Of a DNA stretch of 48,866 bases, positions 39,050-46,999 are shown piece after piece (positions within the stretch are counted from its first letter, which is position 1; every line of letters starts with the position of its first letter). A model generated the notes under the pieces. It was given only the letters and a program-made list of their open reading frames with translations. It made no database searches and was not told the DNA's origin. A program made the translations under genes and the position numbers. The DNA comes from JBDTES01 sp039922435 (GTDB lineage: Bacteria; Patescibacteriota; Saccharimonadia; Saccharimonadales; UBA4665), in NCBI GenBank assembly GCA_039922435.1, contig JBDTES010000004.1, positions 1 to 48,866 on the forward strand, read 5' to 3'.

Positions 39050-40204
39050 TTAAATGTACTTATTTAGGACACTTATTACTCGTTGGTGATCGAACTGACT
39101 TGCCTGATCTATTGCTTCTTTTGCGATTTTTCGTCGTAGAGGTTCATTATCCAATAGCTCGAGTAGCTTATTTGCAAAGGAGACAGTATCGAATAGCGGT
39201 GCACTTCTGAACCCCTTCTTATATACCTCACCGAATATGTCTAAATCATAAGAAACTACCGGGAGACCCAGAGCCATAGCTTCACATACAGCTAACCCCC
39301 AGCCATTCTCGTGGTCTGGGCACAGAAATATCTTGGCGCTACTTAATACATTATAAACTTCTTCTTTATCAAGAAATCCTAATAAGTGAAAACTATCTGA
39401 TAAGGACTTATTAGCTAATATTTCAGATGTTTTATTAATATAACTATCTTGGCCTCCGCCGATCCAGGCTAGGTTGAGTTTAGGATAGCGTGCGTGTACT
39501 ATCTCCCATATTTTTACCATATCAAAGATCCCTTTAACGGGCGCTACACGTCCTAGTACAGCGATGTCGTAGTTGTATTTCTTAGTAGGCTTAAATCTGT
39601 TGATTGTTTGAAAGTCGATGCCTGCGCCTAGAACTGCTAACTTATTTTTAGGGAAACCTAGTTCCAGTGCTTCACTGAATAGTTTTTGGTTTAAGGCGAA
39701 TATTGTTGAGCTCTGTCGTTTCATCATCCAGAAGCTCAGGCGCTGTAACCGGAAGGCGACTATATTAACAAAATGATTTCCTTGCCTTTTTCCCGGCGGT
39801 AAAAAAATATGATAAATTCTGCTTATCCATTTTACTTTATGGTTCCTTTTAGTGATCCAATAGGCTGGCCATATGTCGGCGTAAGCAATATCAGAGCATG
39901 AATAGATAGTTTGGACATCTTCTTTTTTTAGTATTCGATAAGTTTGCCATGCCCTGACTATATATGAGAGGAAGGTCAATACGGGGCTATCTTTTAGCTC
40001 GAAGCGGTTGGCTGGTAATAACCGAAATTCTATGTTTGATTGTTCAATTTTCTCCCAGTGTATCTTTGCAAAATGGGGTGTTATAACTATAATCTTTAGG
40101 CTTTTTGGTAGTCTAGGAGCAATATCAAGAAAAAGCTGATCGCCACCGCTGAGCATTTTAGGCGAGACTAAGCCAGTGAATAATACATGTAGAGTCTTTT
40201 TCAT
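39050..40204 (-). CDS. GT4-like glycosyltransferase with altered EX7E motif
   Basis: This 384-residue protein has a GT-B organisation with a YDIAVLGRVAPVKGIFDMVKI donor segment. At the EX7E position the sequence is HENGWGLAVCEAM: the first Glu of the motif is replaced by Asn (with a Glu one residue earlier), while the second Glu is kept. It may still be active through the shifted Glu. It follows the 41370 gene with a 4-nt ATGA overlap. Rich in Lys, Phe and Ile compared with genes near the origin. Confidence 0.82.
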   Translation of the reverse strand: MKKTLHVLFTGLVSPKMLSGGDQLFLDIAPRLPKSLKIIVITPHFAKIHWEKIEQSNIEFRLLPANRFELKDSPVLTFLSYIVRAWQTYRILKKEDVQTIYSCSDIAYADIWPAYWITKRNHKVKWISRIYHIFLPPGKRQGNHFVNIVAFRLQRLSFWMMKRQSSTIFALNQKLFSEALELGFPKNKLAVLGAGIDFQTINRFKPTKKYNYDIAVLGRVAPVKGIFDMVKIWEIVHARYPKLNLAWIGGGQDSYINKTSEILANKSLSDSFHLLGFLDKEEVYNVLSSAKIFLCPDHENGWGLAVCEAMALGLPVVSYDLDIFGEVYKKGFRSAPLFDTVSFANKLLELLDNEPLRRKIAKEAIDQASQFDHQRVISVLNKYI

Positions 40205-41370
40205 GAGTTGGTTCTTAATGCTTCAGATACGATCGATTCTAACTTTTTAGCATGTATTTCCCACGAGTAGCTATCCTTTACCTTTTTCCAGGCGTGCTTA
40301 CCCATTTTAGTAGCTAGCTGTGTGTTCGATAAGAGAAGTTCCAGTCGTGCTGTAATTTCCTTTGTATCTTTCTCTTTGGTGTAGTATCCGTCAATTTCAT
40401 TCACGAAGAGGCTACAAACTCCCTGACCTTCGGGGATAACGAACGTCGTTCCGTGGCCAGCAGCCTCGAGGGCAGGTAGACCAAAACCTCTGTCGTCGTT
40501 CGTCTGAAGCACAACACGTGCTTGTGCATAGTAATTAGCGAGCTCAGTTTCGTCGACCGCTCCTACGACTTCAATAGTCTCATTTAGTAAATTCTTTTTT
40601 AGAAGTAATTCAAAAGTCTGCTGATACGAAGGGTCGACCCATTTACCAACCATTTTAATGTGCGAGTTTGGCAATATTTTGGAAATTTCTACTAGGTATT
40701 CAGGGTTCTTACCGTCTTTCCAGGCCGTTACCATTAAGATATAATCTTTCTTCTTAGATAGCTTTAGTGATGGGTGTACTGAGGGGTATATTACTTCTAT
40801 TTTCTTCAGCGGGTTTAGAGCGTGGAGGTAGTTATTATGGGCATCACCACCCACGAGTATTACATCCATGTGTTTGATGATATGTTTATCGAAGGCTACT
40901 GCAATTCTACGGAGTATCCACGAGACAGGGGTGATGAACTTACCAGTGTAAACACGCTCTAATATGTACGATACGGGGTCCCAAACAAATGCCGAGAAGT
41001 TTATTCCCCTGCGTTTTTTAAATGCAATTGCCGAGAGAGATGTGTACGTCCCATGTACTATGAAGTAATCAAATTCATGGCGTTTTAGGACAAAAGGTAA
41101 TAACAAAGGGTACGTTATATGAAACGAGGAAAAGAAGCTGAATACAGGAAATCGAAACGATAGACGTAGGAACTTGGGGAGGCGCCTGTCAAGATATACG
41201 ATAGGCACGCCTTCCAGTAGGTCGGGAAAGGCGTTCTCAACGACAGCCTTCTCTCGTAATACTACCAGTGAGGCATCCAATCCGGCTTTGATTAGCGCTT
41301 TTACCTCTTCAATAGCTATTTTCTCTACTCCGCCAACATTGAGCCTATCTATTAGAACGCCGATTTTCAT
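40201..41370 (-). CDS. GT4-like glycosyltransferase with Arg in the EX7E motif
   Basis: In this 389-residue protein the start MKIGVLIDRLNVGGVEKIAIEEVKAL is a classical GT4 N-terminus. The donor half has KDYILMVTAWKDGKNPEYLVEI. The EX7E region is DDRGFGLPALEAAGHG, so the first Glu position is Arg and only the second Glu is present. The gene starts 17 nt after the DegT-family gene and overlaps the next glycosyltransferase. With its neighbour it forms an adjacent pair of GT4-like genes that both deviate at the same catalytic position. Confidence 0.82.
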   Translation of the reverse strand: MKIGVLIDRLNVGGVEKIAIEEVKALIKAGLDASLVVLREKAVVENAFPDLLEGVPIVYLDRRLPKFLRLSFRFPVFSFFSSFHITYPLLLPFVLKRHEFDYFIVHGTYTSLSAIAFKKRRGINFSAFVWDPVSYILERVYTGKFITPVSWILRRIAVAFDKHIIKHMDVILVGGDAHNNYLHALNPLKKIEVIYPSVHPSLKLSKKKDYILMVTAWKDGKNPEYLVEISKILPNSHIKMVGKWVDPSYQQTFELLLKKNLLNETIEVVGAVDETELANYYAQARVVLQTNDDRGFGLPALEAAGHGTTFVIPEGQGVCSLFVNEIDGYYTKEKDTKEITARLELLLSNTQLATKMGKHAWKKVKDSYSWEIHAKKLESIVSEALRTNS

Positions 41371-41387
41371 AAGTATTTTGGGCTATA

Positions 41388-42563
41388 CTATTGCGTGAAA
41401 ACTGCAATAATCTCTTGTTTCTCTTGCTCCGTTAATTCTGGGTTGTTGCCAAAATATAATCCCTGTTCATGGATTAATCTGGCGTTTGAATTTAGTGAGA
41501 AACTCCCTTTTTCGTATTTTGAGAAAAATGGTTGTTGAGTCATATCGCCGCCGACAATTGGTCGTAGTTCTATCTTGTTAGCGCACAGCGCTACTAGGTC
41601 GTCGCGAATCTTTTTTGACCTACAAACAACCGGGAATGCAAAGTTAGAAACAAAGTCGATATGGCTGTAGCGTACTGGGTAAAACCGATCTGTTTGGGCA
41701 TAGAGCTCCTTGGCTATCTGCAAGAAAGTGTCGCGTCGAGTCTCGGTAATTTCACGTAGGTAAGGGATTTGCGTATTGCCTATGAATCCAGTGATTTCAG
41801 TTGGTCGCAAATTGTAACCTAGGTCGTAGAAAGTGTAGCGTGAATAGAACGAGCTGTTAACATTGTATTTACTGCGGATTTTCTGTTGTTGTTTCTCGGC
41901 CATATTTCGGTCCCAGCCGTGGGCCCGGACAAGACTTAACATGTCCGAAACTTCCTGATCGTCTGTACAGATTGCTCCACCCTCGATAGTTGACATATGG
42001 TGACCTACATAAAACGAGAAAGTACTTGCTAGCCCGAAGTTGCCGAGCTTCTCGCCTTTGTATACTGTCCCAAGAGACTCGCAGTTATCCTCGATTAGAA
42101 TAATTTTCTTTTCTTTACAGATAGACTGAATTTTATCTATATCATCGCAAAAACCGAGTAGATTCGTTAGAAAGAGCATCTTTATATCATGTCTCTTAAT
42201 AGTGTCGCTGAGCTTGCTGCTAGAAACGTTTAGGGTGTCAATCTCTACATCTATAGGCACTACCTCAAGGCCAAGTTCAATTAGAGGCATCACATTAGTA
42301 GACCAAGTTAAGGCAGAGGCACCGACCTTGTCTCCTTTTTTGATGCGGCCCAGGTTTAAGAGGGCCTGTATAATGGCGAGGTTTGCGGAGCTACCACTAT
42401 TGACGAATGTGCAGTGCTGACGTCCTTGCCAATCGGCAAAATTCTGTTCGAATTTCTGACACTCTACCCCGAAACTGAGCATTTCGGCTTTCTCTATAAA
42501 TGAGACTAGCTTTTTCTTGGTATCCGCCTCGTGATGGAATGTTGATTTAATTAGTTTGATCAT
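41388..42563 (-). CDS. ColD/RfbH-like PLP sugar 3-dehydratase (His replaces catalytic Lys)
   Basis: I start at ATG 42561-42563 (MIKLIKSTFHHEADTKK), which fits a promoter 9 nt upstream. The open frame reaches 42599. With this start the protein has 391 residues of DegT/DnrJ/EryC1 fold type. At the PLP-lysine position the sequence is SFYVGHHMSTIEGGA, with His188 where aminotransferases have Lys (SFxxxKxxxTxEGG). This replacement marks the dehydratases ColD (GDP-4-keto-6-deoxymannose 3-dehydratase, where the base is His188 as I recall) and RfbH. With gmd in the same locus the predicted product is a GDP-3,6-dideoxyhexulose on the way to a colitose-like sugar. Confidence 0.85.
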   Translation of the reverse strand: MIKLIKSTFHHEADTKKKLVSFIEKAEMLSFGVECQKFEQNFADWQGRQHCTFVNSGSSANLAIIQALLNLGRIKKGDKVGASALTWSTNVMPLIELGLEVVPIDVEIDTLNVSSSKLSDTIKRHDIKMLFLTNLLGFCDDIDKIQSICKEKKIILIEDNCESLGTVYKGEKLGNFGLASTFSFYVGHHMSTIEGGAICTDDQEVSDMLSLVRAHGWDRNMAEKQQQKIRSKYNVNSSFYSRYTFYDLGYNLRPTEITGFIGNTQIPYLREITETRRDTFLQIAKELYAQTDRFYPVRYSHIDFVSNFAFPVVCRSKKIRDDLVALCANKIELRPIVGGDMTQQPFFSKYEKGSFSLNSNARLIHEQGLYFGNNPELTEQEKQEIIAVFTQ

Positions 42564-42571
42564 ATCTAAAA

Positions 42572-42599
42572 AGTATATATTAGGCTCTGACAAAATCAA
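42572..42599 (-). promoter_or_regulatory. Leaderless-type promoter of the ColD-like gene
   Basis: Minus-strand TTGATT (42594-42599), 16 nt, TATACT (42572-42577), then 9 nt to the ATG at 42561-42563. It supports the shorter start. Confidence 0.5.
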
Positions 42600-42611
42600 A
42601 GCTCACTCACC

Positions 42612-43880
42612 TTAAGGACTGTTTGTGGGAGGCGACACAATAGCCTTACGGATAGGTGTGGACAACAACAGAATTACGCCGATGACAGCTAAGGCACCAC
42701 CTATAATGTTCATATCTAATAATGTAGCAAATATCGTTGAGTTCTTATCTATTAGTTTAGAAAAGATTAGTATAATGCCACTTGCGATTGCCGAAAACCA
42801 GATTGCTGTATAGCTGCGTAGAACTATAAAGTAGAGGATAACGGCGGTGATTACGAGCAAAAAGAATTTATATAACACGGAAAGTATACCAATCTGCTGG
42901 ACTTCTATAAGCTTATATTGCACCCCAAACAGTAGATGAGTTATTTGGCTTCCAAACAGATAAAGTGCCACTACTGCCACTAGAGTAATTACAGCGAAAT
43001 ACCCAATAACCTTCAGAAATGGCCGACGATTGAAGTGGTGGTGATTTAAACTTATTTCACTTAGAAATGGCCAGATTAATATCATGCCAGCAAAGAATAC
43101 GATTCGACTGATTACATAGATATCTGTGTAGAATTTAATGTCGGCGTGTACTAGGTCCTGCACGATAAAGAGATCGGCGATCTGTATCAGACTAATGGCC
43201 ATGACTCCTAGTGATGCTAGAGAGGTGTATTTTATGAGTTTACCCATGTTTTTACCGCGGGTAGCGGCTAGCGGTTGCTTTAGGGGTTCAAAAATACGTG
43301 GCAGTTGTGATTTAGAAAATAGTTTATAGATTGCAACTATAGTTAGGGCTTGGGCTCCAACCATAGATGTCATTGTGGCTAGTCCATTGTGGCTTAGTAA
43401 TGAAACTGAAAGGCCGATTACAAACTGACTACCGGCGGATATAACTGTTAAAATACCTAGCTTAGCCATATAGCCCTTGCCATTGAGGTATCCAGAGACA
43501 ATTAGTATGGGGATAGAAAATAACATCATGGATGCTATAGGTAGGGCAAAGAGTGTAGGGGTGTGTATACTCCTCATAATAAACGGGGAAGCTAACAGAA
43601 AGGCTGCTGCTAATACAAAAAATAACCTAAATAGAAAAGATTGGAGTAGTTCTATTTTCTCGTTTGCACTCTCAGGGCGCTCACTCTTAGACAGGCCTAT
43701 AGTAATGGCTATAATCGAAGATAGGAAGGCGGAGATTTGAGTGAATAACGATAGGGCGACTGTAATATTCACGTATTCAGATGGTGCAAGGATACGGGCA
43801 TACAAAGGGTAGATAATATAATTTAGACCAGACGCTATGATGCTTAAGCCTATAAAGACTACGACATTCTTTTTGAACAT
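42612..43880 (-). CDS. Wzx-type oligosaccharide flippase (MOP superfamily)
   Basis: This 422-residue protein has about 12 hydrophobic helices, starting MFKKNVVVFIGLSIIASGLNYIIYPLYARILAPSEYVN. The length and the N-terminal pattern are typical of Wzx/polysaccharide-biosynthesis flippases, which move lipid-linked repeat units to the outer face. It starts 2 nt after the stop of the GT2 gene. It gives the locus a second export route besides Wzm/Wzt. I see no clear Wzy polymerase in the window. Confidence 0.88.
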   Translation of the reverse strand: MFKKNVVVFIGLSIIASGLNYIIYPLYARILAPSEYVNITVALSLFTQISAFLSSIIAITIGLSKSERPESANEKIELLQSFLFRLFFVLAAAFLLASPFIMRSIHTPTLFALPIASMMLFSIPILIVSGYLNGKGYMAKLGILTVISAGSQFVIGLSVSLLSHNGLATMTSMVGAQALTIVAIYKLFSKSQLPRIFEPLKQPLAATRGKNMGKLIKYTSLASLGVMAISLIQIADLFIVQDLVHADIKFYTDIYVISRIVFFAGMILIWPFLSEISLNHHHFNRRPFLKVIGYFAVITLVAVVALYLFGSQITHLLFGVQYKLIEVQQIGILSVLYKFFLLVITAVILYFIVLRSYTAIWFSAIASGIILIFSKLIDKNSTIFATLLDMNIIGGALAVIGVILLLSTPIRKAIVSPPTNSP

Positions 43881-43882
43881 AT

Positions 43883-44704
43883 TTATCGTACCTTGGATTT
43901 GAGGTAACCAGCCGCACCGAAGCTAAATTCACAGGTTTTCATGAATAACATACTTATGCCCAGTAGTGGATTCTTAAAAAGTTTCTTTGGTTGGGTGAAA
44001 TAGAGTTTGTAGCGTCCAACGAGGCCTGTTTGTTGAGTAACCTTATGATTATTTGGGTTAAGCTGTAGGTAGGCAGCAAATTTCTGGGCATAGTAGTATT
44101 TCTTTCTGACAGTTTTCCAGAGAGATATGTGGCCCTCATTGTGATAAATGAAACTTTCTATTCTACCGGGTTTCCCCAATTCTTCCATGCGCTGCGATAG
44201 GTCCCAGTCCTCACCACTGACTAACTTTTCGTTGTAACCACCCATATCTAAAAAGTCTTTGCGCCTGAAGAACCGTGCTGCTTCCATGTATGGTACGCCC
44301 AAATAGAAGCTTCTCTCTAACTTTTTACATTGTGCCCAAAAACCAATACCAAATGATTCTTCTGGAATAACCACACCCGATAGGCTGGAATCTTGTTCTA
44401 TAGTGGCGATCGCTTGGGCAATTACTTCCGGCGACAAATTCATGTCGCTATCAATGATTGCGATGTATGTGCCGTGCGCATGGTTCACACCGAAGTTCCT
44501 CTGCGGGCTCCGTTCTGGCCCCTTAGTGTAAAAGTTGGTAGCGTACTTCTTAGCAATCTCGGGCGTTGTGTCGGTTGAATGATTATCAACCACAATAATT
44601 TCTATATGCTTATACGTTTGTGACTGGATTGACTCGAGACAATCCTTAAGTGTCGTAGCCGAATTTTTAGTAGGCACAATAACTGATACAATAGAATATG
44701 ACAT
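43883..44704 (-). CDS. GT2-family glycosyltransferase
   Basis: This 273-residue soluble GT-A enzyme has VSVIVPTKNSATTLKDCLESI, IIVVDNHSTDTTPEI, the DxD motif in AIIDSDMNLSPE and the acid region LVSGEDWDLSQRMEELG. It lacks the C-terminal helices of the other GT2, so it probably acts in the cytosol on lipid-linked intermediates. It heads the minus-strand unit with the flippase. A TATAAT (44713-44718) ends 8 nt before the ATG. No Shine-Dalgarno site is seen. Confidence 0.88.
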   Translation of the reverse strand: MSYSIVSVIVPTKNSATTLKDCLESIQSQTYKHIEIIVVDNHSTDTTPEIAKKYATNFYTKGPERSPQRNFGVNHAHGTYIAIIDSDMNLSPEVIAQAIATIEQDSSLSGVVIPEESFGIGFWAQCKKLERSFYLGVPYMEAARFFRRKDFLDMGGYNEKLVSGEDWDLSQRMEELGKPGRIESFIYHNEGHISLWKTVRKKYYYAQKFAAYLQLNPNNHKVTQQTGLVGRYKLYFTQPKKLFKNPLLGISMLFMKTCEFSFGAAGYLKSKVR

Positions 44705-44712
44705 TGTGGGTA

Positions 44713-44718
44713 ATTATA
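44713..44718 (-). promoter_or_regulatory. -10 (TATAAT) of the GT2-flippase unit
   Basis: A consensus TATAAT on the minus strand lies 8 nt before the ATG at 44702-44704. The -35 is weak at 17-nt spacing. It lies in the 62-nt divergent gap before the 44767 gene. Confidence 0.5.
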
Positions 44719-44766
44719 CAGCAAAATATAAAGTCCAATCGAGGGATATTTAGTGAATAATAGAGC

Positions 44767-46983
44767 ATGAAACAAAATATTCAATTAGCTTCTAAACGCA
44801 TGTTGCCATATCTTCAGAGAGTGGCGCGCTATATCCGAAAGAACTGGTTCCTCTTTTTTACAGTAATTATTTATATCTTTTGTGTTTTCTATTACATGGG
44901 TCCGAGTGTTACATCATGCACTACAACTATCTATGGGTTTGGGGATAGTACCGCTGGGCCTATATGGAGAGGATCTCTCAAACCCAGCCAGCCTTTGTTT
45001 GGTGGTTATGAGAGGGCTACAAACTATCCTCATGGTGAATCATTATATTCACCAGTTGCGTATGCGTCTTTGGTACAGACCGTCTCGCTAACAGCACTAT
45101 CAAAAGTCGCGGGGCCAGTATGTGCTTATAATATCTATAATTTCGCCGGTTACATTACGACTGCTATTTTGATGTTCGCATTTATTTGGTATCTAATAAA
45201 AAGTCGCTGGATTGCTCTATTGGCTGGGTATGCAGTTGCTTTTACACCATACGTCCAGTCTAAAATAGGAGGTCACCCAAGTTATGGGTTTGCTAGCCTA
45301 CTTATCGCAATAGTGTGGCTCCTGCTTCATATAGTGAGCGGTCGCGGTCGGCTCCGACACGGTTTACTTCTTGCTGTCGTGCTGGCGATTTGTGCATATT
45401 TTGATCCGTACTTTATTCTACTTGCCGGGACTGTGGTTGTGCCGATAATCGGCTGGTGGGGCGTACGCACTATACGGAGAGTAATAAGAGTACCAGTCGA
45501 TAAGCAGAAGGTTAAAAAGATTAGTAAGATACTATTTGTTTCTCTTGCTATTTTTCTAGTGTTAGTTGGGCCGCTGGTATTAGTTCGTGTAAAGGATTCA
45601 GTCACTATAAATTCAGATGTTAGTGGTGCGCGCGGAAATGTTTATGCCGCAGCCATGCTGTGTAGTAATATGCCACTTGACTATCTGTTGCCGGACCCAT
45701 ACAACGTGTATTTCGTAAGTATGTTTGGTCAGCACTACACTCAGGCCAACATAAGCCACAGACATTGGTGTGGTCCGGGCGAGAGTAGAGTATCTATCAG
45801 TCTAACTATATTGGGCGTGATACTCCTAGGTAGTATTATTATGGCATGGGAGAAGCTCAATAGGCGACACACGCACATAAAGAGTATGTTGCGCTACGAC
45901 CCATGGCTGGTTGTCCCTATAATTTGTTTGGTAGTGTTCACGGCTTTCGCAATTGGCCTTCCACCAAAGATTGGTGGGGTACATATGCCCTCTGGTGTAA
46001 TACTTAAAGTGACAGAAACCTGGCGTATATTTGCCCGCGAGTATCTTGTCGTTAATATGGCTATCATTATGCTTTTTGCGGTAGTCCTTAAATATTTCAG
46101 TAGTGTTGCTGGTGTTCGGAGATATGTGAAAGCTAAGGGTGTAATATTTGTGATACTCTGCTTGGCTATATCATGGGAGTACCAGGTTAACGCACCATTT
46201 AATCCACCAGCATTTAGTTATTCCAAGGATGTCCCGAGCATATATTACAAAATTAGAGACGATAAGAACATCAACGCTATTGCTGAGTACCCTATAGATC
46301 GAATGGGTATAGAATACGATTCAATCGTGTATTATTTGACAATGCAAACTGTCCACAAGAAGAGTATCCTTAATAGCGACATAGTTAACGGTAGTGATGA
46401 AAATATCCATATAGCCATAAAGGATCTAACGGATCCGCAAACAATACCAGCACTCCGAGAACTTGGCATACACTATGTAGTGATTCATGGTGTCTCCGAT
46501 AAAGATATACTAGCTAATTCAACGCAACTGCAGATCTTAGGTGACTCGCCGTCCGTATCTTTCTCTTTACAGATAGTCCGGCCAGGTGGGACCAAAGATA
46601 GTGTTCTCGCGAGAATTGTTAATGGGCCTAAGGTTGAAAATATTCTGACCTTTAAGAAGGGGTTTGTAGCTAATCTCAGCCTTATACAATCACCTATGAA
46701 TACGGAATTTGAAGCATTACAGAATACTGAGCTAGCAGTTACGCCACTTACTCCTAACGCAACGAGCGTCCCAGAGAGAATGTGTTTTGATGTTAAGGCG
46801 GCTAGTGTAGGCGAGTCAGATGATCTGACAGTTAAAGTAAATGGTAGTAGTGGTCAGACTATGCCCATATCAAATACTACCTACACTGCTGTGTCGGTGA
46901 TAGCCAAGAGGGGCGATACAATACTCTTACACAACTCAAAAGGCTATAATATGCAATTGAATAACCTAGGCTGTAGACAATAG
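44767..46983 (+). CDS. Large multi-pass membrane protein, GT-C/YfhO-like
   Basis: This 738-residue protein has about ten helices between residues 25 and 470. The first extracytoplasmic loop carries YGFGDSTAGPIW, where an acidic residue near the first helix is typical of GT-C enzymes using polyprenyl-phosphate sugars. A soluble C-terminal part of about 260 residues follows. The shape resembles GT-C and YfhO-type proteins that decorate surface glycans with sugar from Und-P donors, such as a GtrB-like GT2 would make. No specific motif proves this. It is divergent from the GT2-flippase unit and precedes another glycosyltransferase. Confidence 0.7.
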   Translation: MKQNIQLASKRMLPYLQRVARYIRKNWFLFFTVIIYIFCVFYYMGPSVTSCTTTIYGFGDSTAGPIWRGSLKPSQPLFGGYERATNYPHGESLYSPVAYASLVQTVSLTALSKVAGPVCAYNIYNFAGYITTAILMFAFIWYLIKSRWIALLAGYAVAFTPYVQSKIGGHPSYGFASLLIAIVWLLLHIVSGRGRLRHGLLLAVVLAICAYFDPYFILLAGTVVVPIIGWWGVRTIRRVIRVPVDKQKVKKISKILFVSLAIFLVLVGPLVLVRVKDSVTINSDVSGARGNVYAAAMLCSNMPLDYLLPDPYNVYFVSMFGQHYTQANISHRHWCGPGESRVSISLTILGVILLGSIIMAWEKLNRRHTHIKSMLRYDPWLVVPIICLVVFTAFAIGLPPKIGGVHMPSGVILKVTETWRIFAREYLVVNMAIIMLFAVVLKYFSSVAGVRRYVKAKGVIFVILCLAISWEYQVNAPFNPPAFSYSKDVPSIYYKIRDDKNINAIAEYPIDRMGIEYDSIVYYLTMQTVHKKSILNSDIVNGSDENIHIAIKDLTDPQTIPALRELGIHYVVIHGVSDKDILANSTQLQILGDSPSVSFSLQIVRPGGTKDSVLARIVNGPKVENILTFKKGFVANLSLIQSPMNTEFEALQNTELAVTPLTPNATSVPERMCFDVKAASVGESDDLTVKVNGSSGQTMPISNTTYTAVSVIAKRGDTILLHNSKGYNMQLNNLGCRQ

Positions 46984-46999
46984 GGAATAAGGAGATATT

